Assembly (NCBI GenBank): GCA_002390205.1
Contig: DGOV01000078.1
Location: 2,929 to 15,763 of the forward strand
Length of the DNA: 12,835 nucleotides
Direction: 5' to 3'
From: Proteobacteria bacterium UBA4457
GTDB lineage: Bacteria > Pseudomonadota > Gammaproteobacteria > Ga0077536
The notes under the pieces were generated by a model. That model was given only the letters and a program-made list of their open reading frames with translations. It ran no database searches and was not told where the DNA came from. The position numbers and the translations under genes were made by a program. This document shows positions 7,426-12,835 of the stretch, piece after piece (the stretch's first letter is position 1; the number at the start of each line of letters is the position of its first letter).

Positions 7426-7439
7426 AGAACGAGTGTTCT
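7426..7439. repeat. Palindrome AGAAC-GAGT-GTTCT; possible operator
   Basis: A perfect 5+4+5 inverted repeat lies 35 bases after sbcB and 90 bases before the SCP2-like gene. A TTGTGA with a weak ATAAG-type -10 follows at once, so it could be an operator for the SCP2/hydrolase pair. It could also act as a short stem at the end of the sbcB transcript, but no T-run follows. Confidence 0.25.
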
Positions 7440-7518
7440 TGTGATGGTGCTTCAAAATAAGATAAGTTCGTTATATCTAAAAAAGCAACCCAAGCTGCCG
7501 ATGAAGGTGTTTAGAAAA

Positions 7519-7526
7519 AAGGAGGG
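7519..7526 (+). promoter_or_regulatory. Strong ribosome binding site AAGGAGGG of the SCP2-like gene
   Basis: AAGGAGGG fits the 16S anti-Shine-Dalgarno sequence almost fully. It lies too close to the GTG at 7527 to use it, but stands at a workable distance from the ATG at 7530, which decides that start. Confidence 0.6.
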
Positions 7527-7529
7527 GTG

Positions 7530-7922
7530 ATGAAGTTTCCTAGTCTTGATTTTGCACGATCGCTAGAGATACAACTTAATGAGAGCAAGCACTTTGCTGA
7601 GGCAAGCGCTTGGTCCGATGTGAAAGTACTTTTGAGTTTCGGTGAACAGCAATACTGGATGAAACTTTACCGAGGGAAAGTAATAGACTTGATGGAATAC
7701 CATCCCATGTCCAATCCTCTTGGCTGGGATTATGTCATCGGCGGATCGATCGATAATTGGAATGACCTGTTGAAGGGGTTACGACCCATAGGCCACATGC
7801 TAGATACAGGTAGTATTAAGGTTGACGGAAATCTACTGCAAGCAAATCGGATGTATGAATCCACCCATGTGATATTAAATATCATGCGGAGCATGAAAGT
7901 TTACGAAAAACGGGGGGATTAA
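7530..7922 (+). CDS. SCP2-like (sterol-carrier-type) small protein
   Basis: A 130-residue soluble protein with the pattern of an SCP2-like lipid- or ligand-binding domain. Opening lines read SDVKVLLSFGEQQYWMKLYRGKV as paired strands (29-51). WDYVIGGSIDNWNDLLKG (66-83) then resembles the family's strand plus Trp-containing helix. LDTGSIKVDGNLLQANR (91-107) resembles the closing GDIKVEGNLL segment. There are no catalytic motifs, signal peptide or membrane helix. The likely role is to bind a hydrophobic small molecule. The stop codon lies 2 bases before the next gene's ATG, so translation is coupled to the alpha/beta hydrolase, and the two products probably act on the same ligand. The family assignment is by pattern only and would be worth testing by profile search. 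Confidence 0.65.
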   Translation: MKFPSLDFARSLEIQLNESKHFAEASAWSDVKVLLSFGEQQYWMKLYRGKVIDLMEYHPMSNPLGWDYVIGGSIDNWNDLLKGLRPIGHMLDTGSIKVDGNLLQANRMYESTHVILNIMRSMKVYEKRGD

Positions 7923-7924
7923 AA

Positions 7925-8740
7925 ATGTCACATGAAATTACTGGACGTTATGCAACAGTTCAAAACACTAGGGTCTACTATGACGTGTGTGGAGAGGGGA
8001 TCCCTTTGGTTTGTATTCATATGGGCTGGGCTTGTTCTCTGCAATGGCATCATTTTATGCCGTTGATGGCTGAGGCAGGTTTCAAAGTCATTGCACCTGA
8101 TTTACCTGGCCACGCAAAATCTTTGCCCGTTAATTGGACACCATTCAAAAAAATGCATGACTACGCAGAGTGGGTTTGGAATTTTATAGAAACGGTTTGT
8201 CCTGGCGAAAAACCGGTTGTCTGCGGTAGCGGTATCGGGGGGGATATGACACTCGATTTGGCATGTAATCATCCCAAGGGGATCTCTGCAGGAATGGCAT
8301 TTGAGTCTGCGGCAAAAACCGGATCAATCTCATTTTTATCAAACTATACTGAACCTCATACTTTCCCAGGGTTTTCCTCACTTGTTGACAACGCCTCTAC
8401 TTCTGCAATGTATTACCCTTGTGATGAGACTAAAGTTTTAGAATCCAAGTGGCAGCATCGTTGCACTTACCAAGCTACATGCGTGGCAGACATGGACGCA
8501 TGGAATGATCATGATGTGACCGATAAGTTAAGTAATATTGAGTGTCCGGTATTTCTGTATAAAGGAGAGGCCGATTACCATATTCCGGATCAAGATGTGA
8601 TAGATACTATTGCGGCGATTCCTAATGGGCTAGCTGAAGGAGGTATTGCTCAAGGCATGGGACACCTGATCATGATGGAGCAACCTGAAAAGTTAGCGGA
8701 AGCATGTACCAGTTTTCTTAAACGGCGCAAAGTAATTTGA
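7925..8740 (+). CDS. Alpha/beta hydrolase-fold protein lacking the usual nucleophile
   Basis: A 271-residue alpha/beta hydrolase fold with VCIHMGWACS (29-38) in place of the oxyanion loop, APDLPGHAKS (57-66) and a C-terminal GMGHLIMMEQPE (244-255). Base His247 and acid Asp217 (GEADYHIP) are intact. The nucleophile elbow reads CGSGIGGDM (100-108). Aligned on the family's GxSxGG, the nucleophile position is Gly103, and the only serine (102) sits one residue too early. The protein may therefore be non-hydrolytic, act like cofactor-free dioxygenases or C-C lyases of this fold, or use Ser102 in a shifted elbow. An unusual number of cysteines is present (21, 30, 37, 91, 100, 114, 166, 180, 186, 207, 261). 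GGGGGGA lies 8 bases before the ATG inside the SCP2-like gene, giving coupled translation. The substrate is unknown. Confidence 0.83.
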   Translation: MSHEITGRYATVQNTRVYYDVCGEGIPLVCIHMGWACSLQWHHFMPLMAEAGFKVIAPDLPGHAKSLPVNWTPFKKMHDYAEWVWNFIETVCPGEKPVVCGSGIGGDMTLDLACNHPKGISAGMAFESAAKTGSISFLSNYTEPHTFPGFSSLVDNASTSAMYYPCDETKVLESKWQHRCTYQATCVADMDAWNDHDVTDKLSNIECPVFLYKGEADYHIPDQDVIDTIAAIPNGLAEGGIAQGMGHLIMMEQPEKLAEACTSFLKRRKVI

Positions 8741-8777
8741 TGCGTCCGTAGTTTCTTATAGAAATTGTCTCGAGAGC

Positions 8778-8805
8778 TTGTTAGTGCTATTGCCTAGATT
8801 ATAAT
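8778..8805 (+). promoter_or_regulatory. Putative sigma70 promoter of the DUF2798 gene
   Basis: TTGTTA (8778-8783), a 16-base spacer and a perfect TATAAT (8800-8805) form the best promoter match in the window. Transcription would start near 8812, about 60 bases before the ATG at 8873. It makes the DUF2798 gene independent of the hydrolase pair. Confidence 0.6.
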
Positions 8806-8819
8806 GAGACTTATTAGAT

Positions 8820-8834
8820 AGCTGGAAAACAGCT
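8820..8834. repeat. Inverted repeat AGCTG-GAAAA-CAGCT in the DUF2798 leader
   Basis: A perfect 5+5+5 inverted repeat lies about 8-22 bases after the predicted transcription start. It could be a repressor site or a short 5' leader hairpin. It has no T-run and so is not a terminator. Confidence 0.3.
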
Positions 8835-8872
8835 GTCTCTCATATCCGAATTTACTTATCTAAGGACGCACA

Positions 8873-9109
8873 ATGATCCCTGCACGCTTCGAATCTCTTG
8901 TATTTAGCTTTCTTTTATCCGTTTTTATGTCGTGTCTTTCCACTTTCGTCGCATTGTATACCGCCGTGGGTTTGTCAGAAAATTTTCTTGGGCTTTGGTT
9001 GAATGCTTGGGGTCATAGCTGGGCAGTGAGTTTCCCAATATTATTGTTAGTGACACCTTCTGTTCGATTTATGGCTAAAAAATTAGTTGCGAGCACAGAG
9101 ACAAAGTAA
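8873..9109 (+). CDS. DUF2798-family small membrane protein
   Basis: A 78-residue integral inner-membrane protein with two hydrophobic helices, at about residues 8-32 and 44-66. It opens with IPARFESLVFSFLLSVFMSC (2-21) and continues with FLGLWLNAWGHSWAVSFPILLLVTP, which matches the pattern of the DUF2798 family: an IPxRF start, an LxxWLxAW motif and AVxFPxxLLVxP in the second helix. The family function is unknown. A polar, basic tail (RFMAKKLVAS) suggests a cytoplasmic C-terminus. AAGGA lies about 7 bases before the ATG, which confirms the start. A consensus promoter lies upstream and a hairpin follows, so it appears to be a single-gene transcription unit. Such small proteins are easily missed, but the family match makes this one credible. 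Confidence 0.88.
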   Translation: MIPARFESLVFSFLLSVFMSCLSTFVALYTAVGLSENFLGLWLNAWGHSWAVSFPILLLVTPSVRFMAKKLVASTETK

Positions 9110-9117
9110 ATACTGTA

Positions 9118-9149
9118 ATACTTTTCTTGGGTGTTCCTGGGAAGAGTAT
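9118..9149. terminator. Hairpin between convergent genes; probable weak bidirectional terminator
   Basis: ATACTTTTCTT (9118-9128) pairs with GGGAAGAGTAT (9139-9149) over 11 pairs, three of them G-U, around a 10-base loop. It lies between the ends of the DUF2798 gene and the minus-strand VOC gene, the expected place for a shared terminator. No T-run follows on either strand, so it may work poorly or need Rho. Confidence 0.4.
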
Positions 9150-9197
9150 CTCTCTGGATAGTTGGCCACAGTCAGCCGATAAACTAAATAGCTTCGC

Positions 9198-9884
9198 CTA
9201 AATATGTACAGGGGGAATTGATTCGCTAAGCTCTTTTAGTACGACCTCATCTGGTAAATCAAACGCCGCCGCGAACGCCTTGTCCATTTCCGAATACTCC
9301 GGCTTTCCAATGCCACTTGGAGGCTGAGCTACTGCATCAGCATATGCATTATTATAAGGGGCTGGGTTTCTGTAGGAGAGGAGCTCTTCATCAGAGATAC
9401 CGTTGAGTTTTACGACAGCAGGATCTATCCATTCATCGCCGTTTATCGCATCCGGGGAAGTGGAGACTTCAAGCACCAGATTCTCCGGGCCACCGAAATA
9501 GATGGACTGACAGAAGCCATGCTCTAATGGCCCTAGAACTCGGACACCTTTTGATCTTATTCTGTCGCGCATTTCTAGTAGTTCTTCGTCAGAGTTGACG
9601 CTAAAAGCGATATGTTGCATTACTCCAGCCGCGCAAGGCTTTACCGGATTCCCGGCATGAGAAACTCCCTTCGTTATAGGTAGATCTTTCACTATTGGTG
9701 CTGCTACAAAAGCCACAGAGGAGTTGGCATTAAGCTCCATGAATGCATGTAAGTAACCATCGACATTATGCATCCAGTACAGAGCTTTTAACTTCAACCC
9801 CAAGACATCAGAGAAAAATGCAATTTGCGATTTTATATCCGCAGTCATAAATGCCACGTGATGGACGCCATTTAGATGAGCCAT
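9198..9884 (-). CDS. VOC superfamily protein (extradiol-dioxygenase/glyoxalase-like) with a C-terminal extension
   Basis: A 228-residue protein whose first 142 residues form a two-module vicinal-oxygen-chelate fold. Module one starts LNGVHHVAFMTADI (4-17) and carries FFSDVLGLKLK (23-33). Module two has GVMQHIAFSV (87-96) and ends ENLVLEVSTS (134-143). His9, His91 and Glu139 stand where the Fe(II)-binding 2-His-1-carboxylate triad of type I extradiol dioxygenases stands; Glu50 is also placed like a glyoxalase ligand. The enzyme therefore probably binds a divalent metal and may open an aromatic ring or rearrange a small substrate. Residues 143-228 form an extra tail rich in Pro and Tyr (SYRNPAPYNNAY, KPEYSEMDKAF), not usual in minimal VOC proteins. 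GGGGA lies 7 bases before the ATG. It is downstream of the GST and DUF6607 genes on the same strand, with a 117-base gap and a possible own promoter. Confidence 0.85.
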   Translation of the reverse strand: MAHLNGVHHVAFMTADIKSQIAFFSDVLGLKLKALYWMHNVDGYLHAFMELNANSSVAFVAAPIVKDLPITKGVSHAGNPVKPCAAGVMQHIAFSVNSDEELLEMRDRIRSKGVRVLGPLEHGFCQSIYFGGPENLVLEVSTSPDAINGDEWIDPAVVKLNGISDEELLSYRNPAPYNNAYADAVAQPPSGIGKPEYSEMDKAFAAAFDLPDEVVLKELSESIPPVHI

Positions 9885-9940
9885 AGTTAAATCCCCTCTA
9901 TCAAATTCAACCCAGATCTACAGAAATATAGATTATCTTG

Positions 9941-9969
9941 ATATTGCGCTGAATTGGTTAGCCTGTCAA
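9941..9969 (-). promoter_or_regulatory. Putative promoter of the VOC gene with a perfect -35 box
   Basis: Read on the minus strand, TTGACA (9969-9964) is followed after 17 bases by CAATAT (9946-9941), which matches only 3 of 6 -10 bases. A perfect -35 with a poor -10 is suggestive, not firm. It would let the VOC gene be expressed apart from the GST/DUF6607 pair. Confidence 0.35.
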
Positions 9970-10001
9970 AGCCTCCTTCTATCTTAGCGTTGACTTCAAT
10001 T

Positions 10002-11108
10002 TTAATTAGAGTGTATAAATTCTTGAAGTGTTTTTTTTATAAAGTCCCGACCTTGACCTTCAGTGTAATTGACTGTTTCATCGGCATATTCAAACATGAC
10101 TTCAAACAATTTTCTTTCAGAGACTGTGTCCTTTATTCGAATCGTGTCGTGAGTCTGAATAATTCGACTCCAACTTAGTCGAACATCGCTCCAGAAGTTT
10201 TTGGTTTTTTCCCAGTATAAATGGCCCCCTGAAAAATCATGATTAACTATTCTTTCATATCGGTTAAATCCCGCTTCTCGAGCTATATATTGCTCAGTGC
10301 CATCTTCATTATTAGTGTTAACTTTGAGGTTGTCTTCCTCATGAATCCAGCCGTGGGGTGTTATGGTGTGCCTGTTGGTGCCGACTAGGACATCATAATC
10401 ATTTCTAATGCTGAATTCACGGCGAGGGAGAGGACGTCGGGTCAGATCGCTTTCCCAAGAAGAATAGTTATTATGGTGCATCCATTCACCTACTGATTCA
10501 TAACGAGGCGAGTCATCGACTTGGAAAACGGCTTGCGTCCATTTACCATCAACGGACTCCACCGAACGAGCATCGTTAACCCAAGTTTTGTTTTTATCGT
10601 ATTGCAATAGAGACGTGTCTTGGTACCTCCAATCCTGTCTCCAATGTTTTACGACGATGGTTTGAGTTTGTGTTTGATCAGGAATTTCAAATGTCATCAC
10701 TAAAATGTGTTGGAGACTTATAAGATCTGGCTGATCTTCTAAAATGTAAACGTACTCAGTGCCCCATGATTGATAAGGTCTAACAGGATGATATGGCTCG
10801 GTAAATCCAACTAACTCAACGAAATCAAAGGACGCGCGATAAGAGCCAGACATCGCTCGTATAGCTCGCCGATCTTTCTCTTTTTTGGAGAGGTTTTTTT
10901 CTTGTAGCTGTAACCATAGAGTATGAGGCTCTTTTTGTAAGGTGAGTGTGGAACCTGTGGTAATTCCTCCTCGTGGCCTCATTTCGTCAGCAGCAGAGAA
11001 AGGCCAAGCGTAGGTATACCTAGGTTGAGCAGCTATTTCTTTTTCTGCAGACACAGGGCCTAAATAAATCACTAGGAGACACAAGAATAAGCTAATAAAA
11101 ATTTTCAT
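10002..11108 (-). CDS. Exported DUF6607-type protein of unknown function
   Basis: A 368-residue protein with a clear Sec signal peptide: a lysine, then a hydrophobic stretch (IFISLFLCLLVIYLG, 3-17) and likely cleavage after VSA at about residue 21. The mature part is rich in Trp, Tyr, Arg and charged residues and should fold in the periplasm or be secreted. No lipobox is present. Landmarks are KHWRQDWRYQ (154-163), WESDLTRRPLPRRE (218-231), the NRH motif (245-247) and GWIHEEDNLK (253-262). I recognise the HWRQDW and RRPLPRRE pattern as the DUF6607 family, whose function is not known to me. Its ATG overlaps the GST stop by 4 bases, so translation is coupled. The conserved, charged, aromatic motifs suggest an active or ligand-binding site, which is inference. 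Confidence 0.85.
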   Translation of the reverse strand: MKIFISLFLCLLVIYLGPVSAEKEIAAQPRYTYAWPFSAADEMRPRGGITTGSTLTLQKEPHTLWLQLQEKNLSKKEKDRRAIRAMSGSYRASFDFVELVGFTEPYHPVRPYQSWGTEYVYILEDQPDLISLQHILVMTFEIPDQTQTQTIVVKHWRQDWRYQDTSLLQYDKNKTWVNDARSVESVDGKWTQAVFQVDDSPRYESVGEWMHHNNYSSWESDLTRRPLPRREFSIRNDYDVLVGTNRHTITPHGWIHEEDNLKVNTNNEDGTEQYIAREAGFNRYERIVNHDFSGGHLYWEKTKNFWSDVRLSWSRIIQTHDTIRIKDTVSERKLFEVMFEYADETVNYTEGQGRDFIKKTLQEFIHSN

Positions 11109-11761
11109 GAGTGAGAAGTTCCCATTTCAGTTTGAACAGAATTTCTTTCAATAGCTAGTTTGTAACTTGGTCTCAAGCTGATGTTGGCTTGATAATTATG
11201 AAATACGCTAGGGTAATCGCATGAATAAGCTGCAGCCCAATCTAGAGTTGTCATCATTAATATATCTGCTCCTGAAAATAACTCACCTAATAAATATGGG
11301 CGACTATCCTCCATTTTTATTGCGGCAATTTTGATCATACGGTTGAAATATTGACGGGCTACTAGACATGCGTTGGGGGCTGAGCCGTACACATGGGACA
11401 ATCCTTCATGTCTTCGTAAAACATATAAAGAAGTTGCATCTAGCTCAGTGCTTATAAATGAAATCAATTCAAAATAAGAGGCTCGTGCAGCATTCTTGCT
11501 TGGGATTAAGGAAGTATTGTCTTTACGGTAAGTCTCACCAAGATAGGTGACGATTGCAGCACTTTCACTAACTACAACATCGCCATCCACAAGTGTAGGT
11601 ATTTTCCCACTGGGATTAAGTGAACGGTATAAAGGGCTATCTGCCACCGGAGTTCGGGTTTGTAGCCATTCAGTTTCATACTCGAGGCCTAATTCAGTCA
11701 TCGCCCAATGCGCTCTCATAGTGCGAGGTGTTCCAATACCCCATAGGGTTCGTGTGTTCAT
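11105..11761 (-). CDS. Glutathione S-transferase family protein
   Basis: A 218-residue cytosolic GST that would conjugate or transfer glutathione to an electrophile. The thioredoxin-like N-terminal domain (1-79) has GTPRTMRAHW (10-19), NPSGKIPTLVDGD with cis-Pro55, and SESAAIVTYLGE (66-76), whose Glu67 and Ser68 bind the gamma-glutamyl part of glutathione. The helical C-terminal domain has GELFSGADILMMTTLDWA (159-176), including the conserved N-capping box S/GxAD. The putative activating residue is one of Thr11 or Thr14, so the class is unclear. GGGTAG lies about 7 bases before the ATG, a weak binding site. It starts a minus-strand unit with the DUF6607 gene (4-base overlap) and is divergent from rlmJ. 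No confident promoter was found in the 143-base gap. Confidence 0.9.
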   Translation of the reverse strand: MNTRTLWGIGTPRTMRAHWAMTELGLEYETEWLQTRTPVADSPLYRSLNPSGKIPTLVDGDVVVSESAAIVTYLGETYRKDNTSLIPSKNAARASYFELISFISTELDATSLYVLRRHEGLSHVYGSAPNACLVARQYFNRMIKIAAIKMEDSRPYLLGELFSGADILMMTTLDWAAAYSCDYPSVFHNYQANISLRPSYKLAIERNSVQTEMGTSHS

Positions 11762-11904
11762 ATTAGCTACCCAAAGGCTTTAAGGAACATTAAACTATCG
11801 AGATAACATTTTCACCACAAGCCGCTATTAATTGTAATATCCGATTCTAATATCAAGTATTATGAGATGGCAATTCAATATTACTTCTTAGGCACAACTA
11901 TCTT

Positions 11905-12678
11905 ATGCTCTCTTATCAACACGGATTTCACGCCGGAAACGCAGCCGATGTCCACAAACATTCAATGCTCTGCAGCCTGCTAGACTATCTGACAGGTAAA
12001 GATAAACCACTGACTTATATAGAGACGCATGCAGGGCGAGGACTTTACGACTTGACTGCTGCGGAAGCTAGAAAGACGGGTGAATTCAAGCAAGGGGTAA
12101 ATCTTTTAGGTAAAAATTTTGCCAAGGATCATCCTTATTCGCAGGGGCTTAAGAAGACTGAGGAGCGCTATGGGCCAAGTTTTTATCCTGGCTCTCCTAT
12201 GCTTGCTTTGTTTTCCTTGAGACCCAATGATCACATTCATCTAGCGGAGATGCATCCTCGCGAATTTAGAGCGTTAGAGGCTAATTTTTGTAATCCAGGT
12301 GTAAATTTATACCATCAAGATGGATGGCACCTTGTTGATTCAGTGATACCGCCGACTCCAAGGAGAGGTTTGATCTTCATCGATCCCAGTTACGAGATCA
12401 AAACTGAGTATAAAGAGATCCCAGCAAAACTTGGCTTGGTCCATCGAAAATGGAATGTTGGTGTGGTGGTATTGTGGTACCCCATATTAAATGACGGTCT
12501 TCATTTGAAAATGCTAAACAATTTGCAGAAACGTTTCCCTAAGGGTTTTCGTCATGAAATTAATTTTTCTTCTTCTACAAAACACCGTCAAATAGGAGGC
12601 TCTGGCTTGTTTGTTATCAACCCTCCTTATGGCATTCAGGCTATCGGTAGAGAGGTGACACAAGCGCTCCGGCCCTAG
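11905..12678 (+). CDS. rlmJ: 23S rRNA (adenine(2030)-N(6))-methyltransferase RlmJ
   Basis: RlmJ methylates adenine 2030 of 23S rRNA with S-adenosylmethionine, in the cytoplasm and before the large subunit is complete. The 257-residue protein is slightly shorter than the 280 of E. coli. The N-terminal signature MLSYQHGFHAGNAADVHKH (1-19) is almost diagnostic. The motif I region is YIETHAGRGLYDL (38-50). The catalytic N6-methyltransferase motif reads DPSYEIKTEY (160-169) where E. coli has DPPY; Asp160 and Tyr163 are kept. C-terminal landmarks are LWYPI, GSGLFVINPPYG and the usual helical insert. It is monocistronic: divergent from the GST gene, with a probable terminator right after it. The ribosome binding site is weak, a TTAGG 12 bases before the ATG. 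No LOS or DNA-uptake gene sits beside it. Confidence 0.95.
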   Translation: MLSYQHGFHAGNAADVHKHSMLCSLLDYLTGKDKPLTYIETHAGRGLYDLTAAEARKTGEFKQGVNLLGKNFAKDHPYSQGLKKTEERYGPSFYPGSPMLALFSLRPNDHIHLAEMHPREFRALEANFCNPGVNLYHQDGWHLVDSVIPPTPRRGLIFIDPSYEIKTEYKEIPAKLGLVHRKWNVGVVVLWYPILNDGLHLKMLNNLQKRFPKGFRHEINFSSSTKHRQIGGSGLFVINPPYGIQAIGREVTQALRP

Positions 12679-12685
12679 AATTCGT

Positions 12686-12727
12686 GGCTTCGAAAAGGAT
12701 AGCGTACGGATCCAAGCCTATTTTTTT
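12686..12727 (+). terminator. Probable intrinsic terminator of rlmJ
   Basis: GGCTT (12686-12690) and GGAT (12697-12700) pair with ATCC (12710-12713) and AAGCC (12714-12718), leaving a 6-base bulge on the 5' side and a 9-base loop. The run TATTTTTTT (12719-12727) follows at once. It starts 8 bases after the rlmJ stop, so it should end that transcript. The bulge makes the stem imperfect. Confidence 0.55.
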
Positions 12728-12807
12728 CTAGATTTCCCTAGTGGTCAGGGCGGCTTGTTTATGGGACAATCTCGTCCTTCTTGAATAGCTAATCGCAGGA
12801 TCCTTAA

Positions 12808-12835
12808 GGCGGGGTGGCAGAGTGGTTATGCAGCG
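12808..12835 (+). tRNA. tRNA-Cys, 5' part only (right edge of window)
   Basis: The sequence opens with a 7-base acceptor strand GGCGGGG, then a D-arm GCA...TGC with a GGTTA loop typical of bacterial tRNA-Cys, whose E. coli form reads GGUUAUGUAGCGGA in the same place. The visible 28 bases end at the start of the anticodon stem, so the anticodon itself lies outside the window. The Cys call therefore rests on the D-arm and on GGC at the 5' end. No promoter was found in the preceding 80 bases. Confidence 0.8.

Noticed and set aside
9954..10178. Plus-strand open frame of 74 codons overlapping the DUF6607 gene end
   Set aside because: It has no ribosome binding site and overlaps the conserved end of the DUF6607 protein. 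The low-complexity hydrophobic content comes from an AT-rich strand.
12382..12411. DPSY in place of DPPY in RlmJ as a broken active site
   Set aside because: The catalytic Asp and Tyr are kept, and Ser at the second-proline position is, from memory, common in RlmJ of other Gammaproteobacteria.
12764..12777. GGAC-N6-GTCC hairpin upstream of tRNA-Cys as a second terminator
   Set aside because: The stem is only four pairs and the tail TTCTTG is not a T-run; it is likely chance.
12679..12835. Genomic-island junction at the tRNA-Cys gene
   Set aside because: No integrase or repeated tRNA 3' end is visible. An island would normally join at the tRNA 3' end, outside the window.
1..12835. A defence or mobile system hidden among the genes
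   Set aside because: No nuclease-sensor pair, toxin-antitoxin pair, retron, transposase or phage gene was found. SbcB is a normal full-length housekeeping gene here.

Overview
The window looks like chromosomal DNA of a gammaproteobacterium, possibly a marine or other aquatic one. It carries exodeoxyribonuclease I (SbcB) and the 23S rRNA methyltransferase RlmJ, both typical of Gammaproteobacteria, and the first 28 bases of a tRNA-Cys. Base composition is moderately AT-rich and even throughout. I saw no insertion sequence, integrase, phage gene, CRISPR array or island boundary. The lineage below class level is inference.

Layout. The left edge (minus strand) holds most of a flavin-dependent monooxygenase of the NtaA/SnaA/DszA type, cut off at its C-terminus. 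A divergent control region with repeated GGCAT/ATGCC inverted repeats separates it from a plus-strand group: a haloalkane-dehalogenase-like hydrolase, a poly-gamma-glutamate-hydrolase-family protein and a small-molecule-type SAM methyltransferase. Next, on the minus strand, come a one-helix membrane protein and an AlkB-like 2-oxoglutarate dioxygenase. Plus-strand genes then follow: an epoxide-hydrolase-like protein, SbcB, an SCP2-like small protein paired with an alpha/beta hydrolase that lacks the usual nucleophile, and a DUF2798 membrane protein with its own promoter. A convergent minus-strand block reads GST, then an exported DUF6607-type protein (4-base overlap), then a VOC dioxygenase-like protein. 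The window closes with rlmJ, a probable terminator and the 5' part of tRNA-Cys.

How the genes may work together. Housekeeping nucleic-acid genes (sbcB, rlmJ, tRNA-Cys, and alkB-like repair) are interleaved with many small-molecule enzymes: one flavin monooxygenase, three alpha/beta hydrolases with three different nucleophile elbows, a VOC dioxygenase-like protein, a GST and a SAM methyltransferase. This suggests an accessory detoxification or catabolic repertoire scattered over several short transcription units, not one dedicated pathway. The strongest candidates for undescribed biology are the translationally coupled SCP2-like/Gly-elbow hydrolase pair and the monooxygenase/dehalogenase-like/PGA-hydrolase-like group around the divergent repeats.

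No gene-free stretch exceeds 300 bases. The longest gap lies between the two divergent genes at about 1032-1281; the others are about 170 bases or less.
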